Positions 52,142 through 60,503 are shown, counted from the first letter of the stretch. The stretch: DNA of 64,000 nt from Candidatus Njordarchaeum guaymasense (GCA_030587605.1 JAUQYT010000111.1:1-64000), one strand, 5' to 3'. A program made the numbers and translations. Notes: generated from the sequence alone by a model not told the origin.

Positions 52142-52975
52142 CTAGGTGGCAGGTTGTCTAGTGGATCTTCTCAGGATCAAGTTGGTTAGGTATGTGAGTG
52201 GCTTGTCAGTCGTTGCAGGATGGGTAAGCGAACACCTGAAAAACGGGATGCTGTTACGCTTGGCCAGCTCTTCCTCATCATTCAAGTGTGTACTGCTCTC
52301 GCTGTGTCCGCCGACTTCATTGTATAGTCCAACAAGTATTATGGGTAGTTTCCTTCCATTGTAGAAACGAAGGTCATCGATGCTTCTCTGCAGATTCCTG
52401 AGTTTTTCAGGGTTGCCGTTCTCGGCGCATAGTATGACGCCTCCCATGGAGCCCTGAAGGTACTTGGCTCCTATGAATTTGAACTGAGTTGTGTAATTCA
52501 GATACCATATCTGCAACTTCACGGCAAGGTTACCAATATTGATTCTCTTGATGGCGAAATCGACACCGATCAACCTTGAGAAAGTCTCTTCGAGAGTAGA
52601 AAGCGACATAGAACTGATCCAAGGCCATTCAACATTAGGCTCAGAACCAATAAACGTGACCTTAAACAACAAGTCGTGATCCATGCCAATTTGCTGTCTG
52701 GGGGATGTCAACAGGTAGAGAGACTTGGCAATGACTTGGTCGACGATTGGTAACCCATAACCGAAGACCCTTAGACAGAGGAACTTTCCATGCTCATTGT
52801 ATACTTTCGCCGATCTCAGATCAACGAAATATCTTACTCCATCCTTCCGAGTGACTGTCAGCCTCTCGCCTTCCAACCGGAACGATCCGCCGCTTTCTTG
52901 TACGATGCTCTTCAGTAGACCTAGCGCTTTCCTCTCCGCTGTGAGGTCCTGAGCGTGTACGAGATTCTCCGACAC
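52142..52975 (-). CDS. degenerate Rab-like pseudo-GTPase
   Basis: A 277-residue protein. Residues 1-100 form an unknown N-terminal domain. Residues about 103-268 follow a Rab fold: LFKVTFIG, then LIGVDFAIKRINIG (switch I region), VKLQIW (strand before G3), KYLQG (YYRG-like), PIILVG (strand before G4) and IPFFRCS. The nucleotide motifs are lost: G1 is GSEPNVEWPW, G3 is WYLNYTTQF where WDTAGQERF is usual, G4 is GLYNEVG where GNKxD is usual, and G5 is CSLTH. It is therefore unlikely to bind GTP in the normal way. It starts 4 bases after the diglycine-ended gene's stop, so the two are co-translated. Confidence 0.78.
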   Translation of the reverse strand: MSENLVHAQDLTAERKALGLLKSIVQESGGSFRLEGERLTVTRKDGVRYFVDLRSAKVYNEHGKFLCLRVFGYGLPIVDQVIAKSLYLLTSPRQQIGMDHDLLFKVTFIGSEPNVEWPWISSMSLSTLEETFSRLIGVDFAIKRINIGNLAVKLQIWYLNYTTQFKFIGAKYLQGSMGGVILCAENGNPEKLRNLQRSIDDLRFYNGRKLPIILVGLYNEVGGHSESSTHLNDEEELAKRNSIPFFRCSLTHPATTDKPLTYLTNLILRRSTRQPAT

Positions 52976-52979
52976 TACT

Positions 52980-53264
52980 CTACCCGCCCGCTACAGGTGG
53001 AATAACCATTATCTTAACAGGTTCTTCCCCAGAATCGACCAAGAACCTAAAGTCTTCTTCCTTCTCAATTCTCTGGTGAGTGTCCCTACAATAGATCATA
53101 CATCCGCGAGCAGCCTCGTCAGCGATCAAGACAGCTGCTTCGTCAAAATCAGTTTCCAGTGCGGTATGTCCCCTAGGCCCCAACTTCTCTATAACCACAC
53201 GTCTCAACCAGTTAGCTCCCTCCTTCATCCATAACTCCCTTATAATTCCTGACTTTCCGCTCAT
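52980..53264 (-). CDS. small protein with C-terminal diglycine (ubiquitin/MoaD-like tail)
   Basis: 94 residues ending in VIPPVAGG, the same tail that MoaD, ThiS and SAMP proteins use for adenylation and conjugation. The N-terminal 75 residues do not clearly match MoaD; they are alpha/beta, with CMIYCR around residue 55-60. It is the first gene of a minus-strand operon: TATA-like TTTAATAAAG (53311-53320), AAGGT 6-10 bases before the ATG, and the pseudo-GTPase gene directly after. It may be a ubiquitin-like modifier or a carrier; this is inference from the tail. Confidence 0.72.
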   Translation of the reverse strand: MSGKSGIIRELWMKEGANWLRRVVIEKLGPRGHTALETDFDEAAVLIADEAARGCMIYCRDTHQRIEKEEDFRFLVDSGEEPVKIMVIPPVAGG

Positions 53265-53310
53265 CTCAGACCTTCAACGGCCAATTGTACGGATAAAGAG
53301 TAACATCTTT

Positions 53311-53320
53311 ATTAAACTTA
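53311..53320 (-). promoter_or_regulatory. TATA box for the diglycine-protein/pseudo-GTPase operon
   Basis: Read on the minus strand: TTTAATAAAG, about 50 bases before the ATG. The same stretch could also serve the divergent plus-strand gene. Confidence 0.5.
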
Positions 53321-53600
53321 ACGGAAGTCAAAACCGTATAGAGGCCCCCATTCAACCCATAACGCGGGCTGCCTCAGTGCAATTCCTACTCTTTCAGGTG
53401 GGAAGTCTGAAAACTGAGACAACCAAAATATCTGGGAAGAACAGATAGAAATGTTGTGCAACTCTCTCCTCAGAGAATCGCCTCCGTATTTCAGGATGTC
53501 GGTTAGCCGGTAAATCGAAAATACCTGAATGTGCATCGAGTATGCTGCCGACCTGCGATACCCACAACACTTGGGAAACAAGTGTCTGAATCAAGGCACG

Positions 53601-54731
53601 ATGGTGAGCAAGAAATTGTACAAAGTCATACCTCTGACTCTCAAAGGTAAAGCAATACACGACTTCGCGTACGGGCTGCGGCAAAGAAAATGCCCCCATA
53701 TGGGGCTAGTCAACCTAACTCCTCCCGGCCAATGTATCCATCTCTGCAGCTATTGCTACGCTAGAGGTTACAGGTGGAGCGTACATCCCGAGAAAACTGG
53801 AGAAGTCAAGTACTACAACAATATCCTAGAGAAACTTGAGGAAGAGCTATCCGCCATAACATTGTGCCCTCCACTCTACTTGTGCGCTACTACTGACGTC
53901 TTTCAACCGATTGACGAAATCATTCAATCAACAGTTGAAGTTGTCAAAACAATAATTAGATCTGGCATCTCATTTCACATAGTCACTAAAAGCGCGCTAG
54001 TTAGGAAACTACTTGAGATACCCGGGTTCACAAGCTACCCTTACTTTTTCCTTCAAATGTCCGTCGAAACCATTGACGACGAAAAGAGAAGGATATTGTC
54101 CCCAAATTCCTCACCCGTCAAAGACAGAATAGAAACCCTAAGGCTCTTCTCCTCAAAGGGCTTCTACACCGTGATGCGAATCGACCCAATAATATTCGGG
54201 TACACAGACAACCACGATGAGATACTCCAGCTTCTCCACGCCGCAAAGGAAATCGGCGTCAAACACGTGATCACAAGCACCACAAGGTTTGACACACAAG
54301 GAATTCAAGCAGTAAGAGACCGCCTCACAAAGGAAGGATTGGAGAAAACATACCAAAAGGTGAAAGAAAGCTACGAATATGAAAAAGGATGGCTAAGAGT
54401 ACCAAGAAGAAGACGAGAAGAGTTCCATAGAAAACTCAAAGCGGAAACAGAGAAACATGGAATGACCTACGCTGTGTGCATGGAGCTTGATAGGTCCTAT
54501 GACTCCCCGTCAATACCTCACTGTGAGGGCTCACCAAACTCCTATATGATGACGAGGAATAGTCAAGGCAAATTCAGACCAATCTGTCATGCTGACTGCC
54601 TAAGGAGTTGCCCAAACCAAGAGGAACCTCCATGTGGGACACCTCAGCTTGCAGTTCAATACCCGTACAGTGAAAAAACTCTATTTAGGAGAACCGTCTC
54701 ATCGACCCAGCTTAAACTTCACTCTTTGTGA
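53601..54731 (+). CDS. radical SAM protein of the spore-photoproduct-lyase-like group
   Basis: A protein of about 376 residues. The cluster motif is CIHLCSYCYAR. It then follows the SPL-like pattern with LCATTDVFQP and FLQMSVETIDDEKRRILSP. Such proteins use SAM for radical chemistry; the group includes DNA repair lyases and uncharacterised enzymes. I prefer ATG 53601. ATG 53529 would add 24 residues before the conserved part. The C-terminal cysteines (HCEG, CHADCLRSCPN) may bind a second cluster. It is divergent from the diglycine-protein operon. Confidence 0.82.
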   Translation: MVSKKLYKVIPLTLKGKAIHDFAYGLRQRKCPHMGLVNLTPPGQCIHLCSYCYARGYRWSVHPEKTGEVKYYNNILEKLEEELSAITLCPPLYLCATTDVFQPIDEIIQSTVEVVKTIIRSGISFHIVTKSALVRKLLEIPGFTSYPYFFLQMSVETIDDEKRRILSPNSSPVKDRIETLRLFSSKGFYTVMRIDPIIFGYTDNHDEILQLLHAAKEIGVKHVITSTTRFDTQGIQAVRDRLTKEGLEKTYQKVKESYEYEKGWLRVPRRRREEFHRKLKAETEKHGMTYAVCMELDRSYDSPSIPHCEGSPNSYMMTRNSQGKFRPICHADCLRSCPNQEEPPCGTPQLAVQYPYSEKTLFRRTVSSTQLKLHSL

Positions 54732-54765
54732 AAGCAACCGTTCGCAATGGCGAGAAACGTAAACC

Positions 54766-54774
54766 TTTATATTC
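54766..54774 (+). promoter_or_regulatory. TATA box for the GPH transporter
   Basis: TTTATATTC, 76 bases before the TTG start at 54850; GGAGGAG lies near the start. Confidence 0.5.
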
Positions 54775-54849
54775 TTGGTGAATGAAATCAGGGGACGACC
54801 CAATTCGTAGGATGATCATGCGATAATCCTTCGGAGGAGAAGCGGTGAG

Positions 54850-56220
54850 TTGTCCCTAAGCAGGAAAAGCAAGATAGGTTTTGGTCTCACCAATGTTGGC
54901 AGCCTGATGGCGCCACAAGCCGTCGGCATGTACCTGATATACTTCTACGTTAACAACACGGTCTTAGGACAATCTGACACGGGCAAACTGCTCATCGGAG
55001 CCGCTTGGGCTGTGTTCGCGATCTGGGACGCGATAAACGATCCCGCGATAGGTCAATGGTCTGACAGAACGAGAACAAGGTGGGGACGAAGGAAACCATT
55101 CATAATGTTCGGGTTACCATTCCTATTGATCTTCTACTACATCCTATGGAATCCAATACAATCGGCGGACACAATACTGATGTTCATTATCCTCCTGCTA
55201 CTCTTGTGCTTGTATGATACTTTTCTGACAATGTCAACTCTGTGGTATGCTATGTATCCGGAGATCTCAACAACCATGAGCGACAGACTGGAAATATCGA
55301 CATATCTCCAGATTGCAGGCATACTAGGTCTCATGTTCGCTTTTGTAGTTCCTTCTCTGCTCGGTCAATTGGGATATGGTTGGAACATCATAGCCTTGGT
55401 TTTGTGCGTTGTCACGTTCTTGTCATTTCTCATGCCCATAGTTTCCGTTAAGGAGAGACCAGAGTTCAGCCTAGGTAAGCCTCTCCCATTTAGGAAGGCT
55501 CTTACGTACTCAGTCAAGAATAAATCATTCTTAACGTACCTCGGCACTCAACTATTCCTGCAATTAACCTACTCCATAGCCGTCGCCACAATCCCGTTCT
55601 ACGTCAACGATGTTCTAGGCGCCGATCTAACCGTGTTGCTAATGGTGATGTTCCTGTCCATCATCCCTTCTTTGGCTGTTTGGGTTAGGTTCACGAATAG
55701 GAGTGGTCCTAGGAAAGCTCTGTCAGCCTCGATTGTGATATTGATGGCAGCGCTTATCCTCACATTTTTCATCACAGACTGGATCCAAGCAATTCCAGTG
55801 TTAATCTTGGCAGGTGTTGGCCTAGCTGGCCCGATGTTGATCCCAACAATGATGGTGGCAGATGTATGCGACGAAGACGAACTCAAGACAGATGTACGGA
55901 GAGAAGGCATGTATACGGGAATATCGGGCTTCATAGTGAAGCTCTCAACCTCGGTCTCAGGAGTCATAGTAACAGGTGTCTTGGCATTCTCAGGATACAT
56001 AGCCAAGACCCAAGGTCTTCCACCTCCGATAGAACCTGCGTCAGCAATTCTCGGAATAAGAGTCCTCATGGGACTGATAGCAATAATCCCGCTGGTTATA
56101 GCGCTTTTGGTACTCTCCAAATATCCGCTAGTTGGCGAGAGATTAACGAAGTTGAAAAAAGACGTTGAAGCGTTGCACGAAGAGAAAGCCAAGAAACTCG
56201 TGAAACAAGGAAAAAAGTAA
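54850..56220 (+). CDS. GPH-family sugar:cation symporter (MelB-like)
   Basis: A 456-residue, twelve-helix major-facilitator-type transporter. The GPH signature is DAINDPAIG followed by SDRTRTRWGRRKPFI between helices 2 and 3. Relatives carry melibiose, xylosides, glucuronides or other sugars with Na+ or H+. The C-terminal tail is a charged helix. The TTG start is supported by GGAGGAG 12 bases upstream. It converges on the ABC exporter operon with 12 bases between stops. The substrate is unknown; the FGGY kinases in the window could act on its cargo. Confidence 0.9.
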   Translation: MSLSRKSKIGFGLTNVGSLMAPQAVGMYLIYFYVNNTVLGQSDTGKLLIGAAWAVFAIWDAINDPAIGQWSDRTRTRWGRRKPFIMFGLPFLLIFYYILWNPIQSADTILMFIILLLLLCLYDTFLTMSTLWYAMYPEISTTMSDRLEISTYLQIAGILGLMFAFVVPSLLGQLGYGWNIIALVLCVVTFLSFLMPIVSVKERPEFSLGKPLPFRKALTYSVKNKSFLTYLGTQLFLQLTYSIAVATIPFYVNDVLGADLTVLLMVMFLSIIPSLAVWVRFTNRSGPRKALSASIVILMAALILTFFITDWIQAIPVLILAGVGLAGPMLIPTMMVADVCDEDELKTDVRREGMYTGISGFIVKLSTSVSGVIVTGVLAFSGYIAKTQGLPPPIEPASAILGIRVLMGLIAIIPLVIALLVLSKYPLVGERLTKLKKDVEALHEEKAKKLVKQGKK

Positions 56221-56232
56221 TAGGAGAATCTC

Positions 56233-57054
56233 CTAAGCGACGCTCCTTCTGAAGAGAATCGTTGCTAGAGTTATCAAGGCTATCGCAAAAACGCCAACCA
56301 CAGCAAGGTCAGGCAATAAGCCAAAGAACGTAGACCAGTCACTTATGAACAATGCTCTGATCGGGTCAACAGCGTAAGTCACTGGATTGAACTTTGTTAG
56401 AGTAACCATCCACGAGGGCATCATACTCGTCGGGAACATAGCGGAACTCATGAAGAGAAGCGGCAAAGTTAACAAGTTCAGGATAGGCATCATAGCCTCC
56501 ATGTTCTTCACTGAAGCTCCTATTGCCATCGACAATCCTGCAAAGGCCAAGCACAGCAGCATAGCTATCAGTATCGCAACTACGAATCCTACTGGACCAG
56601 TGGTCACTGTAACGCCCAGCATGAAAACTGCTATCAAACCTATTATTGCCGCTTGAAATCCCGCTCTGAGACTTGCAGCGATTATCTTGCCTGTGCCTAT
56701 AGATGTCCTCGAAATGGGCGCCGCAAGCATCTTGTTAAGATATCCAAGTCGACGATCCCAAACTATTGAGAACCCTCCGAAGATCCCACCAAAGAGCGTA
56801 GTCATCACTATTACCCCCGCTATGAAGAAATTCAAGTAACTTGATGTTTGGAAGATTAATTGGTTTAAATTGAAACCAGGCGGCAAAGAAAATCCTCCAA
56901 AGCTTACACTTGAGAAATTGAACGCGTTTCCCATGAATGTTAACCATATGACTGGCTGGATTAACACCGAAAACATCGCTGCCCTCGATCTAGTGAAATG
57001 CTTCAGCTCTCTCCAAGCCACGTACCATGTATCTGCAAGTACTTTAGTAACCAT
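56233..57054 (-). CDS. ABC-2 type transporter permease
   Basis: A 273-residue, six-helix permease of the ABC-2/DrrB type. Helices are seen in AMFSVLIQPVIWLTFMG, FIAGVIVMTTLFGGIFGG, IGLIAVFMLGV, VAILIAMLLCLAFAGL, and the C-terminal region. It pairs with the ATPase encoded upstream, its ATG sharing one base with the ATPase stop (TAATG). Such pairs export drugs, lipids or polysaccharides. It is in the PadR-controlled operon. Confidence 0.88.
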   Translation of the reverse strand: MVTKVLADTWYVAWRELKHFTRSRAAMFSVLIQPVIWLTFMGNAFNFSSVSFGGFSLPPGFNLNQLIFQTSSYLNFFIAGVIVMTTLFGGIFGGFSIVWDRRLGYLNKMLAAPISRTSIGTGKIIAASLRAGFQAAIIGLIAVFMLGVTVTTGPVGFVVAILIAMLLCLAFAGLSMAIGASVKNMEAMMPILNLLTLPLLFMSSAMFPTSMMPSWMVTLTKFNPVTYAVDPIRALFISDWSTFFGLLPDLAVVGVFAIALITLATILFRRSVA

Positions 57055-58241
57055 TAATGTCTCATCCTCCTCATTCTCATGAATTGCATCATGTGCTCCA
57101 TTCGACTACCTTCCTCTTCACGAAGCTCCCGACCGGTGTAAGCTAGGAACACATCGTCGAGGGATGGTCTTTTCACTGATATACTCTCTATTGTGACTCC
57201 GACCTTCTCTGCGACTTTGAATATCTGAGGTACGGCTGTGGCACCTTCTTTCACAACGATATTGAAAACGTTGTCCCCATTGATTGCTGACCTCTTGCCT
57301 AACTGCGTTGCCACCCAGGACTGCGCAGCCTCGCCGCCGGGGAACCCGTGTCCTGCTGGAAAACCCTTAGCTTTGCTTTTGCCCTTGGCTTTCTTCATCA
57401 TCTCGGCAATTTTCTCGAAGTTCACTGGCATACCAGGTGGTACCTGTTTTGCCTGTATCAGGTTCTGAACGAAGGGCTGTTTCCTGATCTCTGCTAGAGC
57501 TTCCTGCGTCTTGTCCTTGGATTCAGAAGCGATCTTTAGCGTTACGACGTCTCCCCCAACTTTGCCCTTGAGTTTTTCCGGGTCGTCCATGGCTTTTATC
57601 TCCCCATTGTCTATGATGGCGACCCTGTCACATAGTTTGTCAGCCTCATCCATGTAGTGCGTGGTAAGAAATATCGTCATTTTCTTCTCTCCTTGCAGGC
57701 GTCTAATGTACTCGTGGATCTTCTCCCGGGTCTGAATGTCCAGCCCAAGTGTCGGCTCATCCAAGAACAGGACTTCTGGTCTATGAATCAATCCTCCAGC
57801 TATGTCTAGGCGCTTTCGCATGCCCCCAGAGTAAGTTTCGACTTTGTCGTCTGCTCTGTCCGCCAAATCGAGTAGCTTGAGAACTTCGTCAGTTCGTTCC
57901 TTCAGTACAGCCTTCGGCAAGTGGTAGAATTTTCCTTGGAGCGTGATGTTTTCTCGTCCGGTCAGCTGGTCGTCTACGGCAACATCTTGACTAACGTAGC
58001 CAATACAGTTCCGCACAGCGTCTCTCTCAGTTCGAATGTCATGTCTACAGATCTTGGCTGTTCCACTCGTGGGATTCGTTAGCGTAATCAACATCATTAT
58101 CGTGGTGGTCTTTCCTGCTCCGTTAGGACCTAGGAACCCGAATATCTCTCCTTCTTCGATGTCAAAGGAAACATTGTTTACTGCCTTCAGCCCTCCAGGA
58201 TAGATCTTTGTCAGATTTTTCGCTTCTATCGCATGTGGCAT
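57054..58241 (-). CDS. ABC transporter ATPase (DrrA-like)
   Basis: A 395-residue ATPase. Walker A is GPNGAGKTT, signature YSGGMRKRLD, Walker B VLFLDEPTLGLD, and the H-loop lies in LTTHYMDEA. A long C-terminal extension (about 230-395) includes a glycine/lysine-rich insert and ends in a methionine/arginine-rich tail, larger than usual for DrrA-like proteins. It drives the ABC-2 permease encoded just downstream. ATG 58241 is the start. A PadR-like gene upstream and an operator-like site at 58304-58318 suggest negative control. Confidence 0.9.
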   Translation of the reverse strand: MPHAIEAKNLTKIYPGGLKAVNNVSFDIEEGEIFGFLGPNGAGKTTTIMMLITLTNPTSGTAKICRHDIRTERDAVRNCIGYVSQDVAVDDQLTGRENITLQGKFYHLPKAVLKERTDEVLKLLDLADRADDKVETYSGGMRKRLDIAGGLIHRPEVLFLDEPTLGLDIQTREKIHEYIRRLQGEKKMTIFLTTHYMDEADKLCDRVAIIDNGEIKAMDDPEKLKGKVGGDVVTLKIASESKDKTQEALAEIRKQPFVQNLIQAKQVPPGMPVNFEKIAEMMKKAKGKSKAKGFPAGHGFPGGEAAQSWVATQLGKRSAINGDNVFNIVVKEGATAVPQIFKVAEKVGVTIESISVKRPSLDDVFLAYTGRELREEEGSRMEHMMQFMRMRRMRH

Positions 58242-58303
58242 TTTAGTTGCACGACCTAAGATTTGGTTTGTTCGTATAATCCTGTCAAATATCGCATTAG
58301 ATA

Positions 58304-58318
58304 TATCTAATAAGATAT
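58304..58318. promoter_or_regulatory. PadR operator candidate at the ABC operon
   Basis: TATCTAATAAGATAT shares 14 of 15 bases with the site at 58910-58924. It overlaps a minus-strand TATA box (CTTAAATATC, 58314-58323) and an adjoining 14-base palindrome at 58297-58310 (TTAGATATATCTAA). Confidence 0.65.
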
Positions 58319-58333
58319 TTAAGGTTTACCCCT

Positions 58334-58885
58334 CTACTTTAGGGCACTCAGCTCCTTTTTAATCAAATCGAGTTCTTCCTGAAGGATTTTCATGATACCT
58401 TCTAAGAACTTCCTCTTCTTCTCGGCACTAACAGTATTCCAGTAATCATCATCAAGAACATGTCTGATTCTCTCAATGTCCCTTCTGCGCTCAGCGAGTA
58501 TTATGTCATCAAGTTCCATTCCTGGGTAGACCAAGTCGGCCCAGATTCTATAGATGTTTCTTGTCTGCATGTGCATCCTAGACTTGATGTTCCGCCTGAA
58601 CTTGCTGAGTGCCTCTTTCCCATTCTCCGTGATCTGGAGTGTCGTTCCCCTTTTCTGAGCCGTTCCCTTCTTCTGAACTGACGCCGCCTGAATAAGACCC
58701 TCCTTCTTCAGCGATTCAAGCATGGGATAGATTGAGCCCGGTCCAGGTTTCCAAACGCCTTCGGTCCTATTCTCGATCTTTGTGATAACTTCGTAGCCTT
58801 TCATAGGTCTATCTGTGAGCAGCCTCAGTATATAGAATCGGAGCAATCCTCTGGGGACTGCATGGGGTTCCCTTTCTCTCATCAC
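58334..58885 (-). CDS. PadR-family transcription regulator
   Basis: A 183-residue PadR-like winged-helix protein: LLRFYILRLLTDRPMKGYEV, then PGSIYPMLESLKKEGL and a C-terminal coiled-coil helix for dimers. PadR regulators repress transporters and often respond to small molecules. Its gene directly precedes the ABC ATPase gene in the same direction. It starts at ATG 58885 (or 58882). Matching operator-like sites stand before both it and the ABC operon, so it likely represses both. Confidence 0.88.
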   Translation of the reverse strand: MMREREPHAVPRGLLRFYILRLLTDRPMKGYEVITKIENRTEGVWKPGPGSIYPMLESLKKEGLIQAASVQKKGTAQKRGTTLQITENGKEALSKFRRNIKSRMHMQTRNIYRIWADLVYPGMELDDIILAERRRDIERIRHVLDDDYWNTVSAEKKRKFLEGIMKILQEELDLIKKELSALK

Positions 58886-58909
58886 TACATCCTCTTCAGA
58901 AAGTGAATG

Positions 58910-58924
58910 TATCTAATACGATAT
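58910..58924. promoter_or_regulatory. PadR operator candidate at its own promoter
   Basis: TATCTAATACGATAT, one base different from the site at 58304-58318. It lies just downstream of a minus-strand TATA-like TTAAATGA near 58937-58944. Confidence 0.6.
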
Positions 58925-59051
58925 GCAGAGTCATTTCATTTAAGATTAACGGCGAGACAAATGAATAAACAAGATCAACGAAGACTTGGACTATATGGAC
59001 TAGCTACTGATGAATTGCGAACTGCCGACGAGAAAACTGAAGACGACATTC

Positions 59052-59060
59052 TTTTATAGA
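59052..59060 (+). promoter_or_regulatory. TATA box for the Roadblock/V4R operon
   Basis: TTTTATAGA, about 80 bases before the TTG start at 59133. Confidence 0.45.
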
Positions 59061-59132
59061 AAAGGCAATAAGGGTAGACCAAATCATCGTACTTCATCAG
59101 GATTCATGTGACCAGAGTGGAGGGCACCCCCC

Positions 59133-59864
59133 TTGAGCCTAGCAAGTTTGGCAGAAGCCATAAAGAAGGAATTAACTACCTTAGGGATTCCCGCTGTTCT
59201 CGAAATGGCTCTGGTCTCAACTGCCGGTAAGACGCTATACTCCGATATGAGCAAACCTGCTATGAGCAAGATTTCACCATTCTACGATAGCCTCCTAATC
59301 ATGGGACAAGGAGACAACCTGTCACTAGCCGTAGACTCAACCAAGACGATAGTCGCTTCAAGAGTCTCCGCAAGAACGATATTGATAGCTCTAACCGACA
59401 AGAAGGTCGGGATCGTTCTCACCAAGATGGGAAGCGTAGCTGACAAGTTCGGTAGACTTCTAGATGAGCTTATAGCGCTAGAAGAATCAAAGGGCGGAGC
59501 GATGCCAATCCCCATTAAGCAAGCAGCGCCGGAGGAGGTTCCAAGTCCCCCCGCATTAACCCCCGTTGCCGAAGTTCAACCACCTCCACCGCTTAGCAGA
59601 CCTGTTTCACGCGAGGCGACTGCCCGCCCTGCCGTTTCTCCGCGAAGGGGTACTGAACGAGTGATAGTTCCAACCCTAACTGACCTTAAGGTTCTGGAGA
59701 AGTGCCCCGAAAAAGAACGGAGATTCCTTGAGTTATTCGATGGAGCGCTCAGCCTGAACGACATTGCAAAAAGGCTTGGGGTTCCGTTCTTTGACGCCCT
59801 CCAAATAGCGAACAAGTACAAGAACATGCGTAAAGTGGATATGAAAGAAGTTATCAGGGGGTAA
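59133..59864 (+). CDS. Roadblock/LC7-domain protein with C-terminal winged helix
   Basis: 243 residues. The N-terminal Roadblock/LC7 domain (about 1-115) has LEMALVSTAGKTLYSDM and a VGIVLTKMGSV strand-helix. A proline-rich linker follows (about 125-175), then a C-terminal winged-helix-like part (about 190-240, LSLNDIAKRLGVPFFDALQI). Roadblock proteins regulate small GTPases (MglB with MglA; Ragulator in eukaryotes). Two GTPase-fold proteins are in the window but not adjacent. The V4R-like gene begins 9 bases after its stop, so they are one operon. The start is TTG. Confidence 0.85.
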   Translation: MSLASLAEAIKKELTTLGIPAVLEMALVSTAGKTLYSDMSKPAMSKISPFYDSLLIMGQGDNLSLAVDSTKTIVASRVSARTILIALTDKKVGIVLTKMGSVADKFGRLLDELIALEESKGGAMPIPIKQAAPEEVPSPPALTPVAEVQPPPPLSRPVSREATARPAVSPRRGTERVIVPTLTDLKVLEKCPEKERRFLELFDGALSLNDIAKRLGVPFFDALQIANKYKNMRKVDMKEVIRG

Positions 59865-59873
59865 ACACACCAA

Positions 59874-60413
59874 TTGGGCATAAAAGGCAGAATAGCCTGG
59901 AGATTCATGGCTGAGAAAGCCAACCTAACACTCCTACAAGCATTGTATGGAAGCCTAATTGAGCTGCTCCTTCAAATAAATGGAGGAGACATACAACAGA
60001 CAAATCAAGATATTCTGCAAAAAGGAGGATCTATGGCTCCCAAACTACTCGCGAGATTCCACGACAGAGTTGGGAAGCACGCAAAGGATTTCAAGGAATT
60101 CAAGGACACACTGAACCTAGCCTACAAGTACAACTTCGGCAAGGAATTTGACAAGGTCACTCACATAAATGATGAAAACGGGGAACGAATACTCTATGAA
60201 GACAGCGACTGCCCTCTATGCAGAGGAGTAGCCCTATCATCTCAATACAAGGACTTGAAATATTGTAATGCTGTAGCAGGAGTGTTCTTGGAGGTCCTAA
60301 TCCTACGAGGATTTGAGGGAGTTGGAAAAGAAATTCAATGCAAAGCAGCCGGCGCAAAATCATGCATCACAGAGATAAAGTACGTCAAAAAGCTTGAACC
60401 CGCAAAAACATGA
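59874..60413 (+). CDS. V4R/TRAPP Bet3-like domain protein
   Basis: 179 residues. A helical N-terminal part is followed by a V4R-like domain: YNFGKEFD, then CPLC, YCNAVAGVFLEVLI and a final CKAAGAKSCITEIKYV. The cysteine pattern matches V4R domains that bind a metal or small ligand; the fold is shared with the eukaryotic TRAPP subunit Bet3. In the operon with a Roadblock protein this suggests a GTPase-linked membrane complex, which is inference. TTG 59874 has AGGGGG upstream that overlaps the previous stop. Confidence 0.72.
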   Translation: MGIKGRIAWRFMAEKANLTLLQALYGSLIELLLQINGGDIQQTNQDILQKGGSMAPKLLARFHDRVGKHAKDFKEFKDTLNLAYKYNFGKEFDKVTHINDENGERILYEDSDCPLCRGVALSSQYKDLKYCNAVAGVFLEVLILRGFEGVGKEIQCKAAGAKSCITEIKYVKKLEPAKT

Positions 60414-60503
60414 CACAACATGTCGCGAATGCAGTGCACATACTCTTTTCGATTTGACGGTAAATATTGCGAATCTCTTTCTCCTGAACCCTTCCTACCC
60501 TTA

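Noticed and set aside
55599-56192. 197-codon minus-strand ORF opposite the GPH transporter gene
   Set aside because: The plus strand encodes a clear twelve-helix transporter; the reverse frame is a by-product.
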